NCBI GenBank assembly: GCA_964467925.1 | Contig: CAYXSX010000013.1 | Location: 1-20,047 of the forward strand | DNA length: 20,047 bases | DNA from: CAYXSX01 sp964467925 | GTDB taxonomy: Bacteria > Pseudomonadota > Alphaproteobacteria > Micavibrionales > Micavibrionaceae | Direction of reading: 5' to 3' | Shown here: one piece after another, positions 14,129 to 20,047 of the stretch | Layout: each line of letters begins with the position of its first letter | Position numbering within the stretch: the first letter of the stretch is position 1 | The notes under the pieces: generated by a model | Database searches by the model: none | The model's input: the letters and a program-made list of their open reading frames with translations, nothing else | What the model was told of the DNA's origin: nothing | Made by a program: the position numbers and the translations under genes

Positions 14129-14521
14129 TTACTTCTTCTTCGCATCGCCTGCGGGTTTGGAATCGTTGGCCGCGACAACCTTGCCCTGCACATAGCTGCG
14201 CAGAACCGTAACTTTCGTACCGCCGCCAAGGTCGATCACCATTTCCTTGTCATCGATGATTTTGTCGATCATGCCGACAAGGCCGCCGCTCGTCGTTACC
14301 TTGTCACCCTTTTTCAGGGCGTCCAGCATCGCGCTGTGTTCCTTCATGCGCCTTTGCTGCGGGCGGATCAGAAGCACGTAAAACATGACAACGAGCACCA
14401 GCACCAGACCCATATTCCACATGAATGCCTCTGTGGTTGACGGCGCAGCAGGAACAGCGGCTGTGCCCGCCATCTCGGTGGAAATCTCGGGTGCTTGTGC
14501 AAAGGCCTTTGATATGAACAT
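14129..14521 (-). CDS. yajC: Preprotein translocase accessory subunit YajC
   Basis: Small inner-membrane protein that associates with SecDF-YidC. The 130 residues have one membrane helix (MGLVLVLVVMFYVLLIRP), followed at once by the family motif RPQQRRMKEH and a soluble domain with LKKGDKVTTSGGLVG. The N-terminal part before the helix (about 33 residues, Ala- and Pro-rich) is longer than in E. coli but common in Alphaproteobacteria. GAGG lies seven bases before the ATG. It is the first gene of the secDF operon. Confidence 0.95.
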   Translation of the reverse strand: MFISKAFAQAPEISTEMAGTAAVPAAPSTTEAFMWNMGLVLVLVVMFYVLLIRPQQRRMKEHSAMLDALKKGDKVTTSGGLVGMIDKIIDDKEMVIDLGGGTKVTVLRSYVQGKVVAANDSKPAGDAKKK

Positions 14522-14561
14522 TTTTTTTCCTCGTTAAACTTGGTGTTTTTGCGTGGGTCGA

Positions 14562-14589
14562 ACTATAAGGATATATAGAGTAAAGACAA
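14562..14589 (-). promoter_or_regulatory. Candidate promoter of the yajC-secDF operon
   Basis: Minus strand: TTGTCT, a 16-base spacer, then TATAGT, about 40 bases before the yajC ATG and in the divergent gap with the EamA-like gene. Confidence 0.42.
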
Positions 14590-14607
14590 GAGAAAGAATA
14601 TCGATTC

Positions 14608-15036
14608 ATGACCTGGAGTATTTCTATTTTTATCGCAGCGGCGATGAGCGCCTTGAGTGTCTCAGCCTTAAAACTTTCCGGAAATAAAGTATCATTACTA
14701 CCTTCCCTTACCGTTTATCTCGGAGCAGCTTTTCTTACCGTTTTCATTGCCTGCCTTTTCATGCAGGAAACAAATTTCAAAACTCTTCACCTTCACAAAC
14801 CCGCTATCTTTTGTTTAATCATGGCAGGAATCGGAGCAGCGTTGAACGAGTTATTTTTTCTTCAATCTCTTCACTGGGGCATGCCGGTAGGAACCGGAAA
14901 GCTGGTTTACGGAACTGCGTCTGTTATTTTCCTGCTTTTCATCGGTTTCATATTATTCAACGAGATCTTGGACTGGCAAAAAATCCTAGGTGTCATTTTG
15001 TCCTTCGCCGGACTGTATTTTCTTTTGAAACCTTGA
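14608..15036 (+). CDS. Half-size EamA-family membrane transporter
   Basis: A 142-residue very hydrophobic protein with about four to five membrane helices (near 4-22, 30-52, 65-85, 95-116 and 122-140). The pattern LNELFFLQSLHWGMPVG and the ending GVILSFAGLYFLLKP are typical of one EamA (drug/metabolite transporter) repeat. Full EamA proteins have two repeats in about 300 residues, so this would work as a dimer like the small multidrug resistance proteins. The substrate cannot be told. It lies on the plus strand between yajC and the lipoprotein gene, converging with the latter by seven bases. Confidence 0.82.
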   Translation: MTWSISIFIAAAMSALSVSALKLSGNKVSLLPSLTVYLGAAFLTVFIACLFMQETNFKTLHLHKPAIFCLIMAGIGAALNELFFLQSLHWGMPVGTGKLVYGTASVIFLLFIGFILFNEILDWQKILGVILSFAGLYFLLKP

Positions 15037-15043
15037 GAATTAT

Positions 15044-16042
15044 CTAACCTGACAAATACTTGCTAGGGTTAATCGCCTTGGTGCCCTGCCGCACCTCGAA
15101 ATGCAGCTGCGGCGTGGAGACAGAGCCCGTCGATCCCACCGTGCCGATGGTCTGGCCGCGCTTGATCACCGCCCCGCGCGTTACCAGCGTTCTGTCCATG
15201 TGCGCATACGCGGTCATGATATGCCCCTCATGCCGGACAAGCACAAGATTACCGCTGCCCTTCAGCTCGTTACCCGCATAAACGACCACACCATTTTCCG
15301 CGGCCCGTACAGGCGCGCCCTTGGGCGCGGCGATATTGATACCATCATTATGCAGCCCGTCCGATTTAGGACCAAAGTTTGAAAGGATGCGCCCGTCCAC
15401 GGGGCGCAAGAACTTCCCGCCCGCTCGTGGCGGCGTCTTGGCCGTAATCGGTCCCTTTTTCTCCTGCTTCTGCGGCGCGCGCTGCGCCTGCTGTAACCCT
15501 TGCGTACGTGGCGGCGGCTGGTCCAGCCTTGCCGTTTCCACTGCGGGCGGCGGCGATGCGTCAAGCGCTGTGGCCTCCTCCCTCGTAAAATCCGGCGCGG
15601 CGGCCTGCGCTATTTCGCGCGGCGTCTCCACAGGGCGGCTGGGCGAAGGCAAACGTAAATTCTGCCCGGTCGAAAGCCTGTACGGGCTAGTCAGATCATT
15701 AAGCTGCGCAATTTCCGAACTTCCTACCCCGAACAGCCGAGAAACACGGTAAAGCGTATCACCTGCCTTTACGCGGTACTGGCGCGGCGGAGGTAATTTC
15801 AAACGCTCGCCCGGTGTCAGGATAAAGGGCGGGCTCAGGTAATTCACATTGGCTATGTCACGAATGGCGAGCTGATACCGCTCCGAAATACTGTAAAGCG
15901 TCTCCCCCTTGCCGACGATATGCGCGCCCGCGCTGCCCGCGCCGTCCCCCGCACCGTAATTCACCACAGGCGCAGGGGCCTGCGAACCGAGGCAGGCGCT
16001 AAGAAGAAAAAGGGAAGAGGTAAGAAGGAAGAAAAGCCTCAT
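15044..16042 (-). CDS. NlpD-like lipoprotein with two LysM domains and a LytM/M23 domain
   Basis: An envelope protein of 332 residues that probably controls amidase-driven cell separation. A lipoprotein signal peptide ends at LLSAC (Cys 17). LysM 1 is near 40-83 (GKGETLYSISERY) and LysM 2 near 88-131 (KAGDTLYRVSRLF); both bind peptidoglycan. A Pro/Gln-rich linker follows. The C-terminal LytM domain has AYAHMDR and LHFEVRQG, but the first metal motif reads HNDGINIAAPKG where active enzymes have HxGxD, so it is probably non-catalytic, as in E. coli NlpD. The start at 16042 begins the signal peptide; a longer frame to 16156 is only repeat sequence. No Shine-Dalgarno is clear. It lies just downstream of pcm, as in other Alphaproteobacteria. 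Confidence 0.92.
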   Translation of the reverse strand: MRLFFLLTSSLFLLSACLGSQAPAPVVNYGAGDGAGSAGAHIVGKGETLYSISERYQLAIRDIANVNYLSPPFILTPGERLKLPPPRQYRVKAGDTLYRVSRLFGVGSSEIAQLNDLTSPYRLSTGQNLRLPSPSRPVETPREIAQAAAPDFTREEATALDASPPPAVETARLDQPPPRTQGLQQAQRAPQKQEKKGPITAKTPPRAGGKFLRPVDGRILSNFGPKSDGLHNDGINIAAPKGAPVRAAENGVVVYAGNELKGSGNLVLVRHEGHIMTAYAHMDRTLVTRGAVIKRGQTIGTVGSTGSVSTPQLHFEVRQGTKAINPSKYLSG

Positions 16043-16075
16043 GACAGGATAAAAATACACCGAAGCCACCCTTTT

Positions 16076-16143
16076 GTCATCCCTGCGAAAGCAGGGATCT
16101 GCTAGCGATGAAAATACAAGATTCCGGCTTGCGCCGGAATGAC
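16076..16143. repeat. Palindromic repeat, GTCATCCCTGC family, between pcm and nlpD-like gene
   Basis: A 68-bp element with a GTCAT/ATGAC outer stem. Hairpin one is CCCTGC-GAAA-GCAGGG (16081-16096), and hairpin two is ATTCCGGC-TTGC-GCCGGAAT (16121-16140). The second hairpin matches the arm seen at 4534-4553. It lies inside what is probably one transcript. Confidence 0.88.
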
Positions 16144-16152
16144 GTCTCTTGA

Positions 16153-16827
16153 TCAAGCAGCTTCGCCATCCGTGGCAATATCAGGCAGCAACGGCACAAA
16201 CCGTACGGGACATAAATCCCTGCTCGTATAATCGTCATCCTCAAGTTTAATATAGGCTTTTAGCATCTGCTCCCCCGCCCCGCCGACCGGAATTACCATG
16301 ATACCGCCGGGCTTGAGCTGATCCAGCAGAGCCTGCGGCGGCTCCTTCGCGGCGGCGGCGGTAACAATAATCTTGTCGAACGGCGCCTGATCGATGCCGT
16401 TAATCCGCGGCCAGCCCTTCATGCCGTCCCCCACAATCGCCGTGATATTGCGTAAATGCAGTTCGGTAAAGCGCTTCTCCGCATTGGCAAGTAACGGCTT
16501 ATGCCGCTCAATCGTGTAAACGCGGCGGCAGATTTTCGACAATACCGCCGCCTGATATCCGCACCCCGTGCCGATCTCCAGCACTTTATCGCGGTCGGTT
16601 AGCTTAAGCGCCTGCGTCATAATCGCCACCACGATCGGCTGGCTGATCGTCTGCCCCCGACCAATGGGCAGCGCCATATCCTCCCATGCCTGATGCTTCA
16701 CCGCGTCCGGCACGAACGCATCGCGCGGCACAATCTCCATCGCGCGCAAGGTATTGGTATCCGTAATCCCCTTATTGCGGAGGTCCATGACAAAGCGGAT
16801 ACGTTTATGGGAGATCTGGATATTCAT
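16153..16827 (-). CDS. pcm: Protein-L-isoaspartate O-methyltransferase
   Basis: Repairs damaged aspartyl residues by methylating L-isoaspartate with S-adenosylmethionine. The 224 residues show the N-terminal region LRAMEIVPRDAFVP, the substrate loop IGRGQTISQPIVVAIMTQ, and the SAM motif VLEIGTGCGYQAAVLS near residue 83. The later motifs are FDKIIVTAAAAKEPPQALLDQLKPGG. The length is normal, and the start matches the usual alphaproteobacterial N-terminus although no clear Shine-Dalgarno is seen. It is followed downstream by the NlpD-like gene. The surE gene that often precedes pcm is not present here. Confidence 0.95.
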   Translation of the reverse strand: MNIQISHKRIRFVMDLRNKGITDTNTLRAMEIVPRDAFVPDAVKHQAWEDMALPIGRGQTISQPIVVAIMTQALKLTDRDKVLEIGTGCGYQAAVLSKICRRVYTIERHKPLLANAEKRFTELHLRNITAIVGDGMKGWPRINGIDQAPFDKIIVTAAAAKEPPQALLDQLKPGGIMVIPVGGAGEQMLKAYIKLEDDDYTSRDLCPVRFVPLLPDIATDGEAA

Positions 16828-16898
16828 GACACAAAAATCCTACCCTATGCAGTATTTTTTACAATCACTTAAACCAATCGAAAGCCTGAAAAAAAAAA

Positions 16899-16927
16899 TT
16901 GACTTATGAAAAATATAGTGTTATACC
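16899..16927 (+). promoter_or_regulatory. Sigma-70-type promoter of the 193-residue orphan
   Basis: TTGACT (16899-16904), a 17-base AT-rich spacer, then TATACC (16922-16927), 32 bases before the ATG at 16960. It is among the best consensus matches in the window. Confidence 0.62.
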
Positions 16928-16959
16928 GTACAAAAATATTTACTGACGAGGATTTTTAA

Positions 16960-17541
16960 ATGACACAAATAGAATTTGATACCGACACATGGGCGCCGCA
17001 TGATCAACTGGAATCCCTTCAGGACACCCTTGAGACACTTCGCAGCAAAGCCGCAGAAATAAAAAAAGGCGCACTTAAAACACTTAACGACTGGCGCGTC
17101 CACCAAATCCCGGCAGACTTTAAAGTTTCCGCTATAACAATCGAGGAAGATGGAGTAAGCATTGTTCCCGCCCTCCCCACAGTAACGTCAGATGAAGCTA
17201 TTCCAGTCGGCATTCTTACCGACCGTTTGCGCGAACTTCAGTACTTTGAAAGCGCTTCCCAACGTCCCCCCACTTTGGCGAGCGGTGGCCTAAAAGGTGT
17301 TTTTGAGCATGCAACACGAACTGCGGCCAAAATCTCTGCTATAAGAGAGCATGCGTTTGTAGACGGCATAACGGTAAGCGCAGAACCCGGTTTTGTACGC
17401 GGCAGAGATTTGGTGGCCCACCTTACCGATCCGGCCACAACCGACATTACCTACAACGGGCCGCTTGGTAGAAGCATCGACCGCTCATTTTTGAAGAGGG
17501 ATGAATCATCACACCGTTTACCAGAACTGCAAATGGCATAA
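16960..17541 (+). CDS. Hypothetical 193-residue protein
   Basis: Not recognised. Residues 14-45 form a polar helix (LESLQDTLETLRSKAAEIKK), followed by a likely beta region (FKVSAITIEEDGVSIVPALP), another helix containing LTDRLRELQYFES, and a C-terminal part with HAFVDGITVSAEPGFVRGRD. There is no signal peptide or membrane helix, so it is probably cytoplasmic or an effector-type protein. CGAGG lies eight to nine bases before the ATG, and a good promoter lies upstream. It is oriented against pcm and serS, and its stop is three bases from the serS stop. Repeated Thr/Ala-rich composition and mild AT-richness differ from its neighbours. Confidence 0.75.
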   Translation: MTQIEFDTDTWAPHDQLESLQDTLETLRSKAAEIKKGALKTLNDWRVHQIPADFKVSAITIEEDGVSIVPALPTVTSDEAIPVGILTDRLRELQYFESASQRPPTLASGGLKGVFEHATRTAAKISAIREHAFVDGITVSAEPGFVRGRDLVAHLTDPATTDITYNGPLGRSIDRSFLKRDESSHRLPELQMA

Positions 17542-17544
17542 AAC

Positions 17545-18870
17545 CTAAGCCGCTTCCGCCTTCGATCCGGGGATCGTGATTTTCTCGATCCCGCCCATAT
17601 AGGGTTTGAGCACATCGGGCACGAACACGCCACCGTCGGCGGGATCGTAGTAATTTTCGATGATCGCGATCAGCGCGCGGCCCACCGCCACGCCGGAACC
17701 GTTCAGCGTATGGACGAACCGCGTTTCCTTTTCACCCTTCTTGCGGCAGCGCGCGTTCATGCGCCGCGCCTGGAAGTCCCAGCAATTGGAACAACTTGAA
17801 ATCTCGCGGTATGTTTCCTGCCCCGGCAACCACGCCTCGATGTCATAGGTCTTGGTCGCGCCGAAACCCGTATCCCCGCTGCACAAAACAATCGTGCGGA
17901 ACGGAATTTCCAGTTTTTTCAGCACATTCTCGGCGCATTGCGTCATGCGCTCATGCTCTTCTTTCGATTGTTCCGGCGCCGTGACACTGACCATCTCCAC
18001 CTTATAGAACTGGTGCTGGCGCAGCATCCCTCGCGTATCCTTGCCCGCCGCACCCGCTTCCGATCTGAAACACGGCGTAAAGGCCGTATAACGCCGCGGC
18101 AGATATTCTTCCTCCACGATCATCTCGGCCACAATATTGGTCAGCGGCACCTCGGATGTGGGAATGAGCCAGCGGCTGCTCTCCACCTTGGCCTCCAGCG
18201 TGATAGAGCTTTCCGGCACACGGAACAGATCTTCGGCAAATTTGGGAAGCTGCCCCGTGCCGAACAGCGCGTTATCCCGCACCAGCAGCGGCGGGGAAAC
18301 TTCCGTATATCCATGCTCCCCCGTATGGGTATCGAGGAAAAACTGCGCAATCGCCCGCTCCAGCCGCGCCAGCGGGCCGCTCAGCATCGTAAAGCGCGCA
18401 CCCGACATTTTTGCCGCCGTTTCAAAATCCATCATACCCAGCTTCTCGCCGATCGCGCCGTGATCGGGGCCACTTGCCACTTTCACTTCACCGACCTTGC
18501 GGATTTCCACGTTCTCTTTCTCATCCGCGCCGTCCGGCACATCATCAGACAGAATGTTGGGCAGGCTGGCCATATGCTGGCTCAGCGCCTGAAACAGCGT
18601 GCGCTCGTTTTCCTCCAGAACGCCCATCTGCGATTTTAACGCGGATACCTCGGCCATCAATTCATCGGCATTGCCGCCCGCCTTCTTCACCTCGCCCACT
18701 TGCTTCGATTTTTCGTTGCGCAAATTTTGCAATTCCTGCAGGGCGGTCTGCGCTTCACGGCGCTGCTCGTCCATGCGCAAAATCTGCGGCGTTTGCGGCG
18801 AAAGCCCGCGGCGCGCCCAACCGGCATCGAAAATTTCGGGGTTCTGGCGAATGGCTTTTAAATCGAACAT
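17545..18870 (-). CDS. serS: Seryl-tRNA synthetase
   Basis: Charges tRNA-Ser (and tRNA-Sec) with serine. The 441 residues have an N-terminal antiparallel coiled-coil arm, near 30-105, that grips the tRNA variable arm (QTALQELQNLRNEKSKQ). The class II catalytic core follows. Motif 2 includes CFRSEAGAAGKDTRGM and RQHQFYKVEM. The serine-binding region is YREISSCSNCWDFQARRM. Motif 3 ends with GSGVAVGRALIAIIENY. The ATG at 18870 begins the standard MFDLKAIRQNPE; an upstream extension to 18912 is not conserved in type. It is the usual first gene of the serS-surE-pcm cluster, although surE is missing here. Confidence 0.97.
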   Translation of the reverse strand: MFDLKAIRQNPEIFDAGWARRGLSPQTPQILRMDEQRREAQTALQELQNLRNEKSKQVGEVKKAGGNADELMAEVSALKSQMGVLEENERTLFQALSQHMASLPNILSDDVPDGADEKENVEIRKVGEVKVASGPDHGAIGEKLGMMDFETAAKMSGARFTMLSGPLARLERAIAQFFLDTHTGEHGYTEVSPPLLVRDNALFGTGQLPKFAEDLFRVPESSITLEAKVESSRWLIPTSEVPLTNIVAEMIVEEEYLPRRYTAFTPCFRSEAGAAGKDTRGMLRQHQFYKVEMVSVTAPEQSKEEHERMTQCAENVLKKLEIPFRTIVLCSGDTGFGATKTYDIEAWLPGQETYREISSCSNCWDFQARRMNARCRKKGEKETRFVHTLNGSGVAVGRALIAIIENYYDPADGGVFVPDVLKPYMGGIEKITIPGSKAEAA

Positions 18871-18906
18871 AACTTTGTAACCTTTATATAAATCCAACCT
18901 TGTTTT

Positions 18907-19058
18907 AACCACAGATGAACGCAGATAAACACGGATTTTTTTAACTAAACCACGAAAGACACGAAGCTCACGAAAACTTAAAAAACCTCTTTCGTGGTTT
19001 TCGTGCGTTTCGTGGTTAATCTTTTTTATCTGTGTCCATCTGTGTTTATCTGTGGTTT
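18907..19058. repeat. Nested inverted array of CACAGAT- and CACGAA-type short repeats
   Basis: The outer arms are spaced CACAGAT/GCAGAT/CACGGAT units (18908-18936) and their inverted set ATCTGTGTCCATCTGTG onward (19028-19058). The inner arms are ACCACGAAAGACACGAAG (18949-18966, continuing to 18977) and CTTTCGTGG through TTTCGTGGTT (18989-19017). The loop between the inner arms is only about 11 bases, so a hairpin of over 60 paired bases is possible. It lies in the divergent gap of serS and the amidohydrolase gene. Confidence 0.85.
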
Positions 19059-19067
19059 CATTACCTT

Positions 19068-19937
19068 ATGGAGCGCGTTTTTACAATTGCAAAACCCGAT
19101 CATCCTCTGCCGCTGGTTTTTGATTCCCCCCACAGCGGCAATATCTATCCGCCCGATTTCAAACCCGCCGCCTCCGCCGCCGATCTTGCCTATGCCGAGG
19201 ACAGCTACGTGGACGAGTTATTTTCATCCGCGCCCGATCACGGCGCTTCCCTGCTCTGCGCCCTTTTTCCGCGCTCTTATATTGATGTAAACCGCGCAGG
19301 CAATGACATCGACCCGCTTTTACTGACCGAGCCCTACCCCGGCGCAGCCCCCAGCGCCCGCTCCGATGCCGGGATCGGCCTAATCCGCCGCCTGCTCAAA
19401 CCCGGCGTACCGCTTTACGACCGTACGCTCTCACCCGCCGAAATCCAAAACCGTATCGAAAATTATTACCGCCCCTATCACAAGGCGTTAGACGAATTAA
19501 TTGAAACCGCGCATCACAATTTCGGGCGGGTCTATCACATCAATTGCCATTCCATGCCCAACGCCACCGCGTTTCCCAAACGCACAAGGGGCATGCTCGG
19601 CCACACGCAGGCCGCAAGCGATTTCGCTCTCGGCAACCGCGACGGCACAACCTGCGACGCCGCTTTCCTGCATGCGCTATACGATCATTTGCGCCATGCC
19701 GGTTTTCGCGTCACCGTCAACGACCCGTTCAAGGGCGTGGAGATCGTCCAGCGTCACGGAAGGCCCGCCCGTGGCCGCCACAGCCTTCAGATCGAAGTTA
19801 ACAAATCACTTTACATGAATGAAGAAACGGGCGAAAAATCAAATGATTACGACGCGTTTAAAACCCGGATTGATAAGCTGATTTACTTCTGCGCCGCCTA
19901 TACTAATGCCCAGCTCCGGGATTTGGCGGCGGATTAG
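19068..19937 (+). CDS. N-formylglutamate amidohydrolase family protein
   Basis: The family (HutG type) hydrolyses N-formylglutamate to formate and glutamate, the last step of one histidine-degradation route. The 289 residues contain VFDSPHSGNIYP near the N-terminus, FPRSYIDVNRAGNDIDP, the metal-site region VYHINCHSMPN, and the C-terminal RHGRPARGRHSLQIEVNKSLYM. No other hut gene is in the window, so a different N-formyl or N-acyl amino acid substrate is possible. The ATG at 19068 follows the repeat array immediately, with no clear Shine-Dalgarno; the longer frame from 19032 is repeat sequence. Confidence 0.9.
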   Translation: MERVFTIAKPDHPLPLVFDSPHSGNIYPPDFKPAASAADLAYAEDSYVDELFSSAPDHGASLLCALFPRSYIDVNRAGNDIDPLLLTEPYPGAAPSARSDAGIGLIRRLLKPGVPLYDRTLSPAEIQNRIENYYRPYHKALDELIETAHHNFGRVYHINCHSMPNATAFPKRTRGMLGHTQAASDFALGNRDGTTCDAAFLHALYDHLRHAGFRVTVNDPFKGVEIVQRHGRPARGRHSLQIEVNKSLYMNEETGEKSNDYDAFKTRIDKLIYFCAAYTNAQLRDLAAD

Positions 19938-20046
19938 AAACGCCCGCTGCAAAAATAGGATCACGTTTTTCGGCCTCACCGGATATTTTCAACAACGCTT
20001 CTTGTACTTCCTGCGCCAGATCGGTTGCGATTAACGCTCCCCCTTG
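19903..20046 (-). CDS. Possible C-terminal end of a convergent gene (partial)
   Basis: An open minus-strand frame enters from the right edge and ends at TAG (19903-19905), giving 47 residues that begin QGGALIATDLAQEVQEALL and end PPPNPGAGH. The Ala/Glu-rich helix followed by a Pro-rich tail looks protein-like. It overlaps the last 35 bases of the amidohydrolase gene. Family not recognised, and a chance open frame of this length is quite possible. Confidence 0.42.
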   Translation of the reverse strand, partial: QGGALIATDLAQEVQEALLKISGEAEKRDPIFAAGVSNPPPNPGAGH

Positions 20047-20047
20047 C

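Noticed and set aside
16043..16156. Longer NlpD-like protein starting at 16156
   Set aside because: The extra 38 residues are repeat-encoded and would bury the lipoprotein signal peptide that begins at 16042.
18907..19058. CRISPR array
   Set aside because: Units are 7-12 bases with degenerate spacing and are arranged as inverted arms, with no uniform repeats or spacers and no cas genes.

Overview
The window looks like chromosomal DNA of an alphaproteobacterium with mid-50s GC judged by eye. The best evidence is a minus-strand block in which Mth938-type protein, secF, secD, yajC, NlpD-like LysM/M23 lipoprotein, pcm and serS follow one another in an order I know from Alphaproteobacteria, with a squalene/phytoene-synthase-fold (NDUFAF6-like) gene and trmFO nearby. 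FolD-type flavin tRNA methylation (TrmFO), 7Fe ferredoxin FdxA and a type-2 ferredoxin-NADP reductase fit the same group. A Micavibrio-like lineage is possible, but I cannot prove a genus from sequence alone.

Layout. 1-2136 (plus strand): the 3' end of mutS, a small AT-rich membrane-anchored orphan, and a ferredoxin/flavodoxin-NADP reductase. 2323-4360 (minus): cysK, fdxA and a TerB-like protein. 4658-6010 (plus): an atypical Y-family DNA polymerase. 6177-6926 (minus): an exported alpha-carbonic-anhydrase-like protein that has lost two of its three zinc ligands. 7040-8548 (plus): trmFO, carrying an in-frame palindromic repeat inside its coding sequence. 8576-9755 (minus): a 93-residue coiled-coil orphan and the NDUFAF6-like gene. 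10041-10667 (plus): iron superoxide dismutase. 10767-14521 (minus): the Sec accessory operon yajC-(four-helix-bundle cassette)-secD-secF-Mth938 protein. 14608-15036 (plus): a half-size EamA transporter. 15044-16827 (minus): NlpD-like lipoprotein and pcm. 16960-17541 (plus): an orphan with a good sigma-70-type promoter, sitting where surE is commonly found. 17545-18870 (minus): serS. 19068-19937 (plus): N-formylglutamate amidohydrolase, followed by a possible convergent partial gene.

Most genes are housekeeping: mismatch repair, cysteine synthesis, electron transfer, tRNA modification and charging, protein export, cell-wall control, protein repair and oxidative stress. Two genes related to mitochondrial complex I assembly factors (NDUFAF6-like and NDUFAF3-like) flank sodB next to secDF.

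The unusual content is the repeat landscape. At least six palindromic elements of 68-150 bp begin and end with GTCAT/ATGAC and several fold on paper into four-arm cloverleaf-like structures. One of them lies in frame inside trmFO, in the manner of Rickettsia palindromic elements. A second class consists of short-period repeats (CACAGAT, CACGAA, CACGGAG types) arranged as nested inverted repeats in three intergenic regions. A third is a four-helix-bundle (S23-like) gene bounded by a perfect 16-bp inverted repeat and wedged between yajC and the secD start codon. No rRNA, tRNA, CRISPR or transposase gene was seen. No gene-free stretch exceeds 300 bases; the longest (4361-4657 and 9756-10040) are mostly filled by repeats.
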